Counted from the stretch's first letter, positions 24,645-34,211 are shown. The stretch: DNA of 64,000 bases from Palsa-89 sp963824345 (GCA_963824345.1 CAWGOZ010000020.1:124001-188000); one strand, 5' to 3'. Numbers and translations: made by a program. The notes: generated by a model not told the origin, from the sequence alone.

Positions 24645-25997
24645 ATGCGCACAGCCGTACTCTCCGTGTTTCTGGCGGGTTCTCTCTTTCTACAAGCCCA
24701 ATCCCAGCCCAAGCCACTGCGGATTCCGATCCAGCAATTCAAGCTCGATAACGGCTTGAGGATTGTCCTCTCGGAAGATCATTCCGCGCCCACCTACGCC
24801 ATTTCCATCACCTACAACGTCGGCTCGCACAACGAGCACGCCGGGCGCACCGGCTTCGCGCATCTGTTCGAGCACATGATGTTCGAGGGCTCCGAGAACG
24901 TGGGCAAGGGCGAGCACATGAGCCTGGTGGAAAACAACGGCGGCAACTTGAACGGCACCACCACCGAGGATCGCACCAATTACTTCGAGACCTTCGCATC
25001 CAACCAGCTGGATCTCGGGCTGTTTCTCGAATCCGACCGTATGCGCGCGCTGGCGGTGAACCAGGCCAATTTGGATAATCAGCGCAATGCCGTGCAGGAA
25101 GAGCGCCGCCTGGGCGTGGACAATCAGCCCTATGGAGAGACCGCCGAAGTGCTGCAAGGCCTGATCTACGACAACTTCGCCAACAAGCATTCCGTCATCG
25201 GCTCCATGCAAGACCTGAACGCCGCCACCATCAAGGATGTCCAGGAGTTTTTTCGCGTCTACTACGCACCCAATAACGCCGTGCTGACGCTGGTGGGCGA
25301 TTTCCAGACAGCCGACGCGCTGGCCAAGATTAAGAAGTACTTTGGCGGCATCCCCGCGCAGCCCACGCCCCCGGTTCCCGATCTCGCGGAACCCCAGCAG
25401 ACCGCCGAACGCCGCAAGACCATCGAGGACCCGTTCGCACGCACGCCTCGCCTGGATATCGCTTTCAAAACGCCGCCCGGCAATACCAGCGATGTGTACG
25501 CGCTCGACGTTCTTTCCAGCGCCCTGGGCGCGGGGCAGGCCTCCCGGCTGTATCAAGCTCTGGTGAAGGACAAGGAACTAGCCGTCAACGTTTTCTGCTA
25601 CGTCGAAGAGCACCGCGGCCCATCCACTTTCAACATCGTCGTTCTGGCTCGGCCCGGCAAGGATTTAAAGGAAGTGGAGCAAGCCGTGTACGCCGAAGTG
25701 GAGCGCGTGAAAGCCGAGCCGATCGCTGACTGGGAACTGGAGAAAATCCGCATGACGGACCGCCGCCAGACCGCACAACAACTGCAAAGCACGCTCTTCC
25801 GCGCCTACCAGATCGGCGAGCTGGCCACTATTTTCGGCGATCCGAATCTCATCAACACGCGCCTTGACAGGGAACTGAGAGTCGGCAAGCAGGACGTCCA
25901 GCGCGTGGCCAAGACCTATCTCACCGAAGAGAATCGCACCGTGGTGACGACGCTGCCCAAAACGAAGTCCGAAGCTGCTCTGAATGCGGCCCACTAG
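24645..25997 (+). CDS. M16 family zinc peptidase, catalytic subunit
   Basis: About 450 residues from the ATG at 24645, which yields a signal peptide (MRTAVLSVFLAGSLFLQAQS); an upstream TTG would bury it. The inverted zinc motif HLFEH (73-77) and a downstream Glu in NAVQEERRLG make this the active M16 chain. It carries both M16 domains; the second contains TPRLDIAFKTPPGNTSDVYALDVL and ends near LRVGKQDVQRVAKTYL. It is presumably periplasmic and degrades peptides together with the product of the next gene, 10 bp downstream. Confidence 0.92.
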   Translation: MRTAVLSVFLAGSLFLQAQSQPKPLRIPIQQFKLDNGLRIVLSEDHSAPTYAISITYNVGSHNEHAGRTGFAHLFEHMMFEGSENVGKGEHMSLVENNGGNLNGTTTEDRTNYFETFASNQLDLGLFLESDRMRALAVNQANLDNQRNAVQEERRLGVDNQPYGETAEVLQGLIYDNFANKHSVIGSMQDLNAATIKDVQEFFRVYYAPNNAVLTLVGDFQTADALAKIKKYFGGIPAQPTPPVPDLAEPQQTAERRKTIEDPFARTPRLDIAFKTPPGNTSDVYALDVLSSALGAGQASRLYQALVKDKELAVNVFCYVEEHRGPSTFNIVVLARPGKDLKEVEQAVYAEVERVKAEPIADWELEKIRMTDRRQTAQQLQSTLFRAYQIGELATIFGDPNLINTRLDRELRVGKQDVQRVAKTYLTEENRTVVTTLPKTKSEAALNAAH

Positions 25998-26007
25998 GAA
26001 CACACGC

Positions 26008-27480
26008 ATGCATATCAAATTCAAGTTTGTCGCGCCGCTGGCTGTTTCGGCGGCTTTATTCGCGCAGGTCCCTCAGGACCCGGGCTCCAAGGCAATCCCT
26101 CTCAGCAAGGTGGAGCGCAAGAACAAAGCGCCGGTCTCGAGCGAAATTCTTCGCGTCAACCTTCCCAAACCGGTATCAATGACGCTCCCGAATGGACTCA
26201 CTGTGCTGGTGCTGGAAGACCATCGGCTGCCGCTCGTCACCGCGCGTCTCACCATACTTGGCGCGGGCGCGCTGAACGACCCGGCCGATCTCCCGGGTCT
26301 GGCCAATATCACCGCGGCCATGCTGAAGGAAGGTACGCCCACGCGCTCCAGCAAACAAATCGCCGAAGAGACCGAAAAACTGGGAGCCACCATCGGAGCG
26401 GCGGCGCCATGGGGTTCGGAAAGCGCCACGTTCACCGCCTCCGGGCTCAGCGACAACGCGCCCCAATGGATCGCGCTCGCCTCCGACGTGCTTCTGAATC
26501 CCACGTTTCCAGCAAGCGAGCTGGACAAGCTGAAAGCGCGCATGAAAGTTCAGCTCCAGCAGCAGCGAGGCACCGCTGGCTTCCTCATGCAGGAGCGCTT
26601 CAATCGCGCCGTGTATGGCGATCATCCCGCCGCCATCACTTCGGCCACCGAACAAGCGCTCGACAAGATCACGCCCGCCATGCTGGCCGAGTGGCATACA
26701 TCCAGATACCTTCCGGAAAACGCCATTCTCGGCATCGCGGGCGACGTAAGTCCCGACGCCGTGATGCAAATGTTCGGAGCCCTGCCTGGCTGGAAGGCGG
26801 GTGCCGGCAAGGCCGCGCTTCCGGCCGCTACAACTCCCGCCCGTGGGCGCGGAATTTTTCTGGTGGACCGGCCCGGTTCGGTGCAGACCGATGTCGAGAT
26901 CGGCAACATCGCGATCGATCGCATGAGCGGCGACTACGTGCCGATGGTGGTAATGGATCGGATCGTCGGCGGCGGAGCCTCGGCGCGCCTGTTCATGAAT
27001 CTGCGCGAAGTCCACGGCTACACCTACGGCGCTTATAGCCAACTGGTGGCCCGGCGCTACGCGGGCCCCTGGATCGCGCAAGGCAGCATGCGCACCGACG
27101 CCACTTCCGGCGCCATGACGGAGTTCATGAACGAGATCAACCGCATTCGCGACAAAGCCGTTCCAGAAAACGAACTGGAGGAAAGCAAACGTTCCATCGT
27201 CGCAAGCTTCGCCCTTTCGCTCGAACGTCCCAGCGAACTGTTGGACTACGCCATCACTCTCAAGATCTACGGCTTGCCCGCCGACTACTGGGACAAGTAT
27301 CCGGCCAAAATTATGGCCGTCACCGCCGAGCAGGTGCAGCGCGTGGCGCGCAAGTACATCGTGCCGGACGATCTGCAGATCGTCGCGGTGGGCGATGCCG
27401 CCAAGTTGAAACCCGTGCTCGACAAATACGGCGCCGTGCAGGTGTTCGATACCGGCGGCAAGCCGAAAACCAATCCCTAG
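26008..27480 (+). CDS. M16 family peptidase-like protein, non-catalytic subunit
   Basis: About 490 residues with signal peptide MHIKFKFVAPLAVSAALFAQ and AGGAA upstream of the ATG. The M16 fold is clear (TLPNGLTVLVLEDHRLPLV, then FLVDRPGSVQTDVEIGN and the RLFMNLREVHGYTYGAYS signature). At the HxxEH position, however, it reads LANITAAML, so zinc is not bound. Paired active and inactive M16 chains form heterodimers in which the second chain supplies the Arg/Tyr substrate-binding loop, here REVHGYTY. It is translated with the preceding gene. Confidence 0.9.
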   Translation: MHIKFKFVAPLAVSAALFAQVPQDPGSKAIPLSKVERKNKAPVSSEILRVNLPKPVSMTLPNGLTVLVLEDHRLPLVTARLTILGAGALNDPADLPGLANITAAMLKEGTPTRSSKQIAEETEKLGATIGAAAPWGSESATFTASGLSDNAPQWIALASDVLLNPTFPASELDKLKARMKVQLQQQRGTAGFLMQERFNRAVYGDHPAAITSATEQALDKITPAMLAEWHTSRYLPENAILGIAGDVSPDAVMQMFGALPGWKAGAGKAALPAATTPARGRGIFLVDRPGSVQTDVEIGNIAIDRMSGDYVPMVVMDRIVGGGASARLFMNLREVHGYTYGAYSQLVARRYAGPWIAQGSMRTDATSGAMTEFMNEINRIRDKAVPENELEESKRSIVASFALSLERPSELLDYAITLKIYGLPADYWDKYPAKIMAVTAEQVQRVARKYIVPDDLQIVAVGDAAKLKPVLDKYGAVQVFDTGGKPKTNP

Positions 27481-27481
27481 C

Positions 27482-28837
27482 GTGGAATATCGCCTGGATC
27501 GCGACAGCATGGGCGAAGTGCGCGTCCCCGCTCATGCGCTCTATGGCGCTCAAACACAGCGCGCGGTAGAGAATTTCCCGATCAGCGGATGGCGTTTTCC
27601 GCGAGCCTTCATTCGCGCCCTCGGGCTGTTGAAGAGCGCCGCCGCGCGCGTGAACGGCGAAATCGGTCAATTGCCGCCGGAACTCGCAGCGTCCATCGCC
27701 AAGGCCGCCGATCAAGTGGCTGCCGGCGAGCATGACGAGCAGTTCGTGGTCGATATTTTCCAAACCGGCAGTGGCACGTCCACCAACATGAACGCCAACG
27801 AGGTGATCGGCCATCTGGCAGGTGCGCATCCCAACGACAACGTCAACCGCGGGCAATCCAGTAACGACGTTATCCCATCCGCCATCCACATCTCCGCCGC
27901 GCTGCTGGCGAACGAAGATCTGTTGCCCGCCATGGCTGAACTGGCGGCTGCGCTGAATAACAAAGCCGGCGAGTTCGCGGGCATCGTCAAAATGGGCCGC
28001 ACCCATCTGCAGGACGCCGTTCCCATGCTGTTCGGCCAGGAATTCGGCGGCTATGCGGCGCAAGTGGAGCAGTCTGCTGCAAGGGTTCGCGCGGCGCTCC
28101 AGGGTATTTACGAACTGCCGCTGGGCGGAACCGCCATAGGCACCGGCCTCAATGCCGTGCCCGGTTTCGCTCGGGCCGTGATCGCTGACATTGCCGCCGG
28201 CACCGGGCTGCCTTTTCGCGAGGCCTCCAATCATTTTGAAGCGCAGGCGGCCAAGGACGCGGTCAGTTTTCTGAGCGGCGCGCTCAAGACCTACGCCGTC
28301 GCTCTCACCAAAATCGCGAACGATATCCGTTGGCTGGCATCCGGGCCGCGCAGCGGATTGGGCGAACTCAAATTACCGGAGACGCAGCCCGGATCGAGCA
28401 TCATGCCGGGAAAAATTAATCCCGTGATCGCCGAGAGCCTGCTGATGGCCTGCGCGCAAGTGATCGGCTATGACGCCGCCATCACGTGGTGCTGCGCGGC
28501 CGGCAATTTCGAGCTCAACGTAATGATGCCGGTGATGGCTTACGATTTGTTGGAATCCATCGCTCTGCTCGCCGCAGTGTCGCGCAACTTCAGCCGCCGC
28601 GCGATCGCAGGCCTCCAGGCGGATCGCGAGCGTGCGTCGGCATTCGTCGAACAGTCGCTCGCCATGTGTACCGTGCTTGCGCCCGTGATCGGCTATGAGA
28701 AAGCCGCCGCCATCGCCAAGGAAGCCTATCGCAGCGGACGCACGGTGCGCGAGGTGGCGCGCGAATTGAGCGGCATCCCGGAGGATCGTCTCAACCAACT
28801 GCTCGATCCGCGCAGCCAGACCGGCGCGGTGTTATAA
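27482..28837 (+). CDS. fumC: Class II fumarate hydratase
   Basis: A 451-residue enzyme that interconverts fumarate and malate in the TCA cycle. The GTG start lies 1 base after the preceding stop. Signatures are TGSGTSTNMNANEVI, RGQSSNDVIPSAIH, KMGRTHLQDAVP and GSSIMPGKINPV (flexible catalytic loop, about residue 307). The aspartase alternative cannot be fully excluded from motifs, but FNC-type residues and length favour fumarase. Linkage to M16 peptidases is not functionally meaningful. Confidence 0.92.
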   Translation: MEYRLDRDSMGEVRVPAHALYGAQTQRAVENFPISGWRFPRAFIRALGLLKSAAARVNGEIGQLPPELAASIAKAADQVAAGEHDEQFVVDIFQTGSGTSTNMNANEVIGHLAGAHPNDNVNRGQSSNDVIPSAIHISAALLANEDLLPAMAELAAALNNKAGEFAGIVKMGRTHLQDAVPMLFGQEFGGYAAQVEQSAARVRAALQGIYELPLGGTAIGTGLNAVPGFARAVIADIAAGTGLPFREASNHFEAQAAKDAVSFLSGALKTYAVALTKIANDIRWLASGPRSGLGELKLPETQPGSSIMPGKINPVIAESLLMACAQVIGYDAAITWCCAAGNFELNVMMPVMAYDLLESIALLAAVSRNFSRRAIAGLQADRERASAFVEQSLAMCTVLAPVIGYEKAAAIAKEAYRSGRTVREVARELSGIPEDRLNQLLDPRSQTGAVL

Positions 28838-28894
28838 AATACAGTTCTGTCGTCCTCCGCTTCCAGCAACGCCCCGCACGGCTGGCCGGCCCTT

Positions 28895-30112
28895 TTGGGG
28901 GGCTGTCTGATGAACGTCGCCATCGGCACGTATTATGCCTGGAGCGTTTTCGTTCCACCGCTCGAGCGCGAATTCGGCTGGAGCCGGTCGCAAACGTCGC
29001 TCGTGCCGACCATCGACATGGTGATGGTCGCCTCCATGTTTTTGCTGGCGGGATTCCTGCAGAGGCGCATCGGACCCCGCCCTATCGCCGCGATCGGAGG
29101 CGTCCTGTACTCCTCCGGGCTGCTGCTTGCCAGTTGGACACAGTCCCTGCCGATGCTCTATCTCACCTGGGGCGTGATGGTCGGCGCCGGCATCGGCTTT
29201 GGCTACCTGGCGCCGATCACGGTTGTCTCGAAATGGTTTCCCCACCATCGGGGACTGGTCAATGGCGTGGCCATCGCGGTCTTCGCCGCCGGCTCCGGCA
29301 TCTTCGGCCCGCTGTCGGCCATTCTGATCGAGCGGATCGGGTGGCGCGAAACCTTTCAGGTTTTGGCCGCGCTCTTCTTCGTGCTGACCATTGCCGGCGC
29401 TTACCTGCTGAAGGATCCGCCCCACGGATACGCCGGCCCGGCGAGAAAATCTACCGGTGCGCGCTACCCTGGCTCGCATCAAGTGGATGTACCCACAGGG
29501 CAAGTGCTGCGCAGCCCGGTCTTTCTGGCGCTGTGGGGCGCGTACGCGCTCGGCACCACGGCCGGAACCATGGTCATCAGCCAGCTGGTTCCCTTCGCGC
29601 GATTGGCTGGCTTGGGCGCGAAAACCGCCGCATTCGCCATTACCATGGGGGCCATCGGCAGCGCATCGGGAAGGTTTTTCTCGGGCTGGCTGTCCGACCA
29701 CCTGGGCCGCCTGCATACCTTGCGAGGCGTCATCCTGATCTCCATGCTTGCCACGCCGCTGCTCTATGTTTTCCGCGCGGAGACACTGCCGTTTTATGTC
29801 CTGCTGTTTTTTGTCTACTATTGCTACGGCACCCAGTTGTCCGTCTATACCGCTCTGGCGGGGGACTTCTGGGGCGCGAAGTATCTGGCGACGAACTATG
29901 GCTTGCTGCTGCTGGCATGGGGGGTTGCAGGCGTGATAGGACCGGTGCTGGGCGCGCGCGTTTTCGTAAGCACCGGCGCGTATCAGTATGCCTTCTTCGG
30001 TGCGGCGGTACTCGCGTGCGCCGCGCTCGTCATCCTTAGCATCGTTCGCGCCCCGCAACCCGCGAGTGTTGCACGCACTCCCGCCATGGTCCTTACCGAG
30101 CCGCGACCGTGA
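28895..30112 (+). CDS. MFS transporter, OFA (oxalate/formate antiporter) type
   Basis: A transporter of about 405 residues with 12 predicted membrane spans. GTYYAWSVFVPPLEREFGWS is the OFA-family opening, MYLTWGVMVGAGIGFGYLAP and SKWFPHHRGLVNGVA follow, and the second half starts near VLRSPVFLALWGAYA. TTG at 28895 or ATG at 28910 are the usable starts, but the frame stays open back to 28838 and encodes WPALLGG just before, which looks like part of the first helix. The true start may therefore be an unusual codon upstream. TATAAA at 28833-28838 may be its -10. The substrate is a monocarboxylate by family; the exact one is unknown. Confidence 0.87.
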   Translation: MGGCLMNVAIGTYYAWSVFVPPLEREFGWSRSQTSLVPTIDMVMVASMFLLAGFLQRRIGPRPIAAIGGVLYSSGLLLASWTQSLPMLYLTWGVMVGAGIGFGYLAPITVVSKWFPHHRGLVNGVAIAVFAAGSGIFGPLSAILIERIGWRETFQVLAALFFVLTIAGAYLLKDPPHGYAGPARKSTGARYPGSHQVDVPTGQVLRSPVFLALWGAYALGTTAGTMVISQLVPFARLAGLGAKTAAFAITMGAIGSASGRFFSGWLSDHLGRLHTLRGVILISMLATPLLYVFRAETLPFYVLLFFVYYCYGTQLSVYTALAGDFWGAKYLATNYGLLLLAWGVAGVIGPVLGARVFVSTGAYQYAFFGAAVLACAALVILSIVRAPQPASVARTPAMVLTEPRP

Positions 30113-30132
30113 GGAAGCGGTTGCAGCTCCTG

Positions 30133-30915
30133 CTAGAACTTCGGCAGGCTTCTCAAGAGGCCGTAGCTGGAGCCGCGCTCCGAATTCACCGCATCCACCG
30201 GATGCCAGCTCCAATCCATCGCTCCGATATAGCGCACATCCGCGCGCTCTCGGCCCATGAGAATCACATACAGTCTGCGCTGCGGATAAGCGAGCAATTC
30301 GAATTGCCCGGCGTCGGGCGCGAGCGAGTTCCACCGCTCCGACGCCGGCGGTCCTAACTTACGCACCACCGCCGCGCGATCGTCGGACGGCCCTAAAGGA
30401 AGATCCAGTGGAAGTGCAGGAGCATAGAACGCGCGCGTTGCAATCACTCCGCCGCGAAACAGGCTGATTGCCAATACGCATCCCGCCACACCCAGCGCCA
30501 CGCCCGCCAGCACCAGCTTTCCAACGCGCGAGCTGGTGTCGCTCTCCAATCGGATTCCAACCACTACCGCGCCGTCCGCCGGCGGCCGCGCCAGGCGTGG
30601 CCTGGGTGCATCGTTCACCGCGCGCGGCATTTCAATCACGCGGCGCTCGGCCGGCCAGACCGCGCAGGATCGGTATTCCAGCTCCGCCAGCAAACCCACG
30701 ATCATCACAGGCGCATCCACGCGCGAGATTTCGCCCCAATACCGCCGCGGCACCGAAACTTCCTCGTTGGTTTTCGTGTTGCGCACTAGCACTTCCGACC
30801 ATGTGGCGCTGCGATAAATCCATTCGTTGTGCCCCGCGTTCAAGATTGCCGGGTAAAACGAAAACGGCCGATTTCCGAGCTGCGCAACGGGCGGCGGAAT
30901 CGGAGGAACGGCCAT
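30133..30915 (-). CDS. Hypothetical protein with one membrane span
   Basis: About 260 residues from the ATG at 30915; the longer frame to 31068 overlaps the upstream gene and lacks sense. The N-terminal half is soluble (FYPAILNAGHNEWIYRSATW, SVPRRYWGEISRVDAPVMIV). One span follows (about residues 137-155, LVLAGVALGVAGCVLAISLF), then a C-terminal domain (LPLGPSDDRAAVVRKLGPPASE, RRLYVILMGR). The C-terminal text resembles small lipoprotein-like BamE folds only vaguely. No family was recognised. It sits 25 bp downstream of the next envelope protein and is probably coexpressed. Confidence 0.7.
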   Translation of the reverse strand: MAVPPIPPPVAQLGNRPFSFYPAILNAGHNEWIYRSATWSEVLVRNTKTNEEVSVPRRYWGEISRVDAPVMIVGLLAELEYRSCAVWPAERRVIEMPRAVNDAPRPRLARPPADGAVVVGIRLESDTSSRVGKLVLAGVALGVAGCVLAISLFRGGVIATRAFYAPALPLDLPLGPSDDRAAVVRKLGPPASERWNSLAPDAGQFELLAYPQRRLYVILMGRERADVRYIGAMDWSWHPVDAVNSERGSSYGLLRSLPKF

Positions 30916-30940
30916 TGGCTCTATCTTAATCCCAGTGCGC

Positions 30941-31729
30941 CTAGGGTGACCGGGGAGGCGTATGCGGCTTGCGGCGAAACTTCTCACGAATATCGGGCCA
31001 GAATTCGGGCAAGAGATTGGAAAGAGCCGTGGCCACCGCGCTGGTTGCAAATCGATAGCCCACCTCACCAGCGCTCACGCTGCTGTCCGGATAATACGCG
31101 TTTGAAAGCGCGATGCCCGCGCTCATTCCAAAGATCCCCGAAAAGTTGAAGCGGTCCTTGCCCGCGTCCGTGCGCGTCACCACCACTCGGCTTAGCGCGT
31201 AGCCCATGCGATACCACACGCCGAACTCCGGGCCTCTGCGGAAATAGCGCGGGTCTTCGTGAAACAAGGCCGCGAGTAAAGCGTCTTGAAAGAAATTCTG
31301 CGTAGCGATATCGGCTGCTGCCGCGCCAAACCGCTCCCCGTACGGGCCCGCGCCTTCGCCATACTTGGGATTTTGATTGTCCACCTGCGAAAGCGCTGCT
31401 CCGGCGCCCGCGGACAGAACGGTAAACGGATCGAATGTCTCTTTGGCGAATAATCGGAACTTCTCCTTCACGCTGAGGGGCGCGACATTTTTTGTTGGGT
31501 TTTCCACCGTCAGATAATTCGGGATCACGCCCAGAATTCGATCCCTGTCATCGGTGGCCGGGGAGGTATCGACAGACACCGGGGCCTCGATGGACGCCGG
31601 GGCGTCGGCGGAGGCTGAAGGTGCGAGTTCGGCTGGAGCTTGCGCGGCTGCGCTGGAGGTGAGGATGAAAAAGAATGGGAGGAACGCCGCGGTATTGGTG
31701 CGTCTCGCGCGGTCAGTGAAAAGTTTCAA
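30941..31729 (-). CDS. Secreted envelope protein of unknown function
   Basis: A 262-residue protein with a signal peptide (about residues 12-30, AAFLPFFFILTSSAAAQA), then an Ala/Pro/Ser linker to about residue 60. The conserved-looking domain begins with RILGVIPNYLTV and contains KFRLFAKETFDPFTVLSAGAG, FFQDALLAALFHEDPRYFRRG and amphipathic strands at the end. A similar unnamed family is common in Acidobacteria, from memory of such sequences. It may associate with the outer membrane. The gene is divergent from the Tat-type dehydrogenase. Confidence 0.75.
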   Translation of the reverse strand: MKLFTDRARRTNTAAFLPFFFILTSSAAAQAPAELAPSASADAPASIEAPVSVDTSPATDDRDRILGVIPNYLTVENPTKNVAPLSVKEKFRLFAKETFDPFTVLSAGAGAALSQVDNQNPKYGEGAGPYGERFGAAAADIATQNFFQDALLAALFHEDPRYFRRGPEFGVWYRMGYALSRVVVTRTDAGKDRFNFSGIFGMSAGIALSNAYYPDSSVSAGEVGYRFATSAVATALSNLLPEFWPDIREKFRRKPHTPPRSP

Positions 31730-31821
31730 ACATCCTCCACCGCCAGAATCCCGTCACCATTGTACATTGGGACCGATGCCAAGTCTCCACGGTTACAAGG
31801 AAAGTAATAGAATAAGCGGTC

Positions 31822-33042
31822 ATGATAGCTCGGCCCGCTGCATTGTCCCCGTCTGCATCATCCGATAGGCAGTTGCGAGAGCGCCGCAACTTTCTCAAGT
31901 TTCTCGCCGCCAGTCCCTTGTTCGCCGCGCTTCCGGCGGGCGCGTGGCAATCCCATACTTTGGACGAAGTGCTGGCTAATCCAAAGGATGCGTTGGACGT
32001 TATGGACTTCGAAGCCGCCGCCCATAAAGCCCTGCCGCCCGCGCACTGGGGTTACATGGCCTCCGGCGTGGACGACAACCTGACGCGCGACGCCAACCAC
32101 GAAGCTTACAAACATATACAACTTCGCCCGCGAAAATTGGTGGATGTCTCCAAAATTGACACCCGCGTGGAGCTGTTCGGAACCAGATGGGACAGTCCCA
32201 TCTTCTTTTGTCCGGTGGGCGGGCAAGGGATGTTTCACCCGGAGGGCGAGCTGGGGACGGCTCGCGCCGCTCAAGCCAAAAAAACGTTGCAGATTCTCTC
32301 GACGGCAAGTTCGCATAGCGTCGAAGACGTCATCAAGGCGCGCGGCGGGCCCGTGTGGTATCAGCTCTACGCGGTCTCAAACTGGGGACTGACGGAGAAA
32401 GTGGTCAAGCGAGCAGAAGATGCCGGTTGTCCCGTGGTGGCCTGGACGATCGACCTGCTGGCCGGCCGCAATACCGAGACGGCTTCCCGTTTCCGGCGCA
32501 CCGACACCCGGGACTGCGCCTCCTGCCACGGTGAACCGTTCAGCTCGCACCGTCCCATGCTGGACGGCATCGATATGAAAACCGTCACCCTCAACTCGCC
32601 GGCGTTCAATTGGGAGCACGTGGATCGCCTGAAGAAGGCGACTCGCATGAAGCTGGTCCTGAAAGGAATCGAGACCCGCGAAGACGCCCGCCTGTGCGTC
32701 GAGCATGGCGTGGACGGCATTCTGGTATCGAATCACGGCGGACGCGCCACGGAAACGTATCGCGCAACCATCGAATGCCTGCCCGAAGTGGTGGATGGCG
32801 TGGCGGGCCGCATTCCGGTGCTGGTAGATGGAGGCATTCGCCGCGGAACCGACGTGTACAAAGCCCTTGCGCTGGGCGCGCGCGCTGTGGGCATCGGGCG
32901 TCCCTACGTCTGGGGACTGGCCGCGTTCGGCCAGCCCGGCGTCGAAAAAGTGATCGACATATTGAACGCCGAATTCGCGCTCACCATGAAGCAATGCGGC
33001 GCGCGGTCGCTCGACGAGATCACACGATCGACCGTGACGTAA
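31822..33042 (+). CDS. Tat-exported FMN-dependent alpha-hydroxy-acid dehydrogenase with CxxCH motif
   Basis: A 406-residue protein. RERRNFLKFLAASPLFAALPAG is a twin-arginine signal (RRxFLK, Arg21-Arg22). The rest is an FMN-dependent alpha-hydroxy-acid oxidase/dehydrogenase fold: PVGGQGMFHPEGELGTARAA, QLYAVSNWG, the catalytic SNHGGRAT (His305) and DGGIRRGTDVYKALALGARAVGIGRP. It would oxidise an L-2-hydroxy acid such as lactate in the periplasm. Unusually, a loop contains DCASCHGE (Cys232, Cys235, His236), a heme-c attachment motif or a metal site. TAGAAT lies 8 bases before the ATG. The electron acceptor is unknown. Confidence 0.88.
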   Translation: MIARPAALSPSASSDRQLRERRNFLKFLAASPLFAALPAGAWQSHTLDEVLANPKDALDVMDFEAAAHKALPPAHWGYMASGVDDNLTRDANHEAYKHIQLRPRKLVDVSKIDTRVELFGTRWDSPIFFCPVGGQGMFHPEGELGTARAAQAKKTLQILSTASSHSVEDVIKARGGPVWYQLYAVSNWGLTEKVVKRAEDAGCPVVAWTIDLLAGRNTETASRFRRTDTRDCASCHGEPFSSHRPMLDGIDMKTVTLNSPAFNWEHVDRLKKATRMKLVLKGIETREDARLCVEHGVDGILVSNHGGRATETYRATIECLPEVVDGVAGRIPVLVDGGIRRGTDVYKALALGARAVGIGRPYVWGLAAFGQPGVEKVIDILNAEFALTMKQCGARSLDEITRSTVT

Positions 33043-33058
33043 ATTGTGGCTCGTGAAC

Positions 33059-33066
33059 GCTAGAAT
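33059..33066 (+). promoter_or_regulatory. GCTAGAAT, -10-like box of xseB
   Basis: The box ends 6 bases before the xseB ATG at 33073. Like the ilvE box it would give an essentially leaderless transcript. No -35 was recognised. Confidence 0.4.
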
Positions 33067-33072
33067 AAATCA

Positions 33073-33312
33073 ATGCCCGAAGAGAAGCCCGCGGCCAGCT
33101 TCGAGACTGGACTCCAGCAGCTGGAACTGATCGTCAAGGAAATGGAGAGCGCGGACCTGCCGCTGGAGCGCGCCCTCGAGTTGTTCGAAAAAGGCATGCA
33201 ACTGAGCGAAGCCTGCCGGAAGCAATTGGAAGAGGCTGAGACGCGCATCGAGCTGCTGGTCCGCAAGGGCGACAAGGTCCAGGCGGAACCGTTCCGTCCC
33301 GATAAAGCATGA
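33073..33312 (+). CDS. xseB: Exodeoxyribonuclease VII small subunit
   Basis: A 79-residue helical protein (SFETGLQQLELIVKEMESADLPLERALELFEKGMQL), the canonical XseB sequence. It caps the large subunit XseA, and the complex degrades single-stranded DNA from both ends. xseA is not in this window. The gene precedes ispA, tlyA and nadK, an arrangement found in many bacteria. Confidence 0.93.
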   Translation: MPEEKPAASFETGLQQLELIVKEMESADLPLERALELFEKGMQLSEACRKQLEEAETRIELLVRKGDKVQAEPFRPDKA

Positions 33313-33328
33313 GGCTGGCCGACCAAGC

Positions 33329-34211
33329 ATGACGCTAGCCGAGTACGTAACCCGGCAGCAGTTCCGCATCGACCACGCGCTCGAGCGCTGGGTTCCGCCC
33401 GAGTCCGCGCTGCCCCAATCCATCCACAAAGCCATGCGCTATAGTTTGTTCGCCGGCGGCAAGCGCATCCGTCCAATTCTGTGTCTGGCCGCGGCGGAAG
33501 CGGTGTCGGACGCCCCGGCGGGGATTGAGTCGGCTGCCTGCACGTTGGAGCTGGTTCACACCTATTCTCTGATTCACGACGATCTGCCGGCTCTCGACAA
33601 TGACGACTTGCGGCGCGGCGTTCCCACCTGCCACAAGGTTTTTGGCGAAGCCATGGCGATTCTTGCGGGCGATGCGCTGCTGACCCTGGCATTTCAGGTT
33701 CTGGCGCGGATGGACGGCGCGTCCGACCGCAAAGTTGCCCTCATCGCCGAGCTCTCCACCGCCGCAGGCACCGTGAACGGCATGATTGGCGGCCAGGTGT
33801 GTGACCTCGAGGGCGAAGGCCAGCATCCCAGCGCCGCGCTGCTCGAAACCATCCATCGCGCCAAGACCGGCGCACTGCTCAGGGCCAGCTTGCGAATGGG
33901 CGGCATCTACGCCGGCGCCGATCACACGCAGTTGCACGCGTTGTCCTGCTACGGCGAGCATGTGGGCCTGGCGTTTCAAATCATCGACGACGTTCTGGAC
34001 GTTCGAGCAGTCTTCCGAAGCTCTTGGCAAGACCGCCGGCAAGGACGCTCAACAGCACAAGATCACGTTCCCCGCCGTGTACGGTCTGGAGCGATCGCGC
34101 GCTATGGCCGAACAGGAACGCCTGGCTGCGCACCTGGCCTTGCAGCCCTTCGATGAGCGTGCCGAACGTTTGCGCGAGCTGGCCGACTTCATCGTGCACC
34201 GCCGTGCCTAA
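33329..34211 (+). pseudogene. ispA: Farnesyl/geranyl diphosphate synthase, frameshifted
   Basis: The first 225 residues are a normal short-chain trans-prenyl synthase: GGKRIRP, LIHDDLPALDNDDLRRG (first Asp-rich motif), KTGALLRASLRMG and QIIDDVLDV (second Asp-rich motif). Directly after GAC GTT the frame goes wrong and would end at 34156 with a nonsense tail. Removing one base, the C at about 34004, restores EALGKTAGKDAQQHKITFPA and a normal C-terminus ending at 34211, about 293 residues in all. Polyprenyl precursor synthesis is essential, so a sequencing or assembly error is as likely as real inactivation. The restored stop overlaps the tlyA start. Confidence 0.85.

Noticed and set aside
28832..30334. 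A 500-codon minus-strand open frame opposite the OFA transporter
   Set aside because: Its composition is Arg/Gln/Gly-rich without hydrophobic pattern or motifs; the plus-strand transporter is certain.
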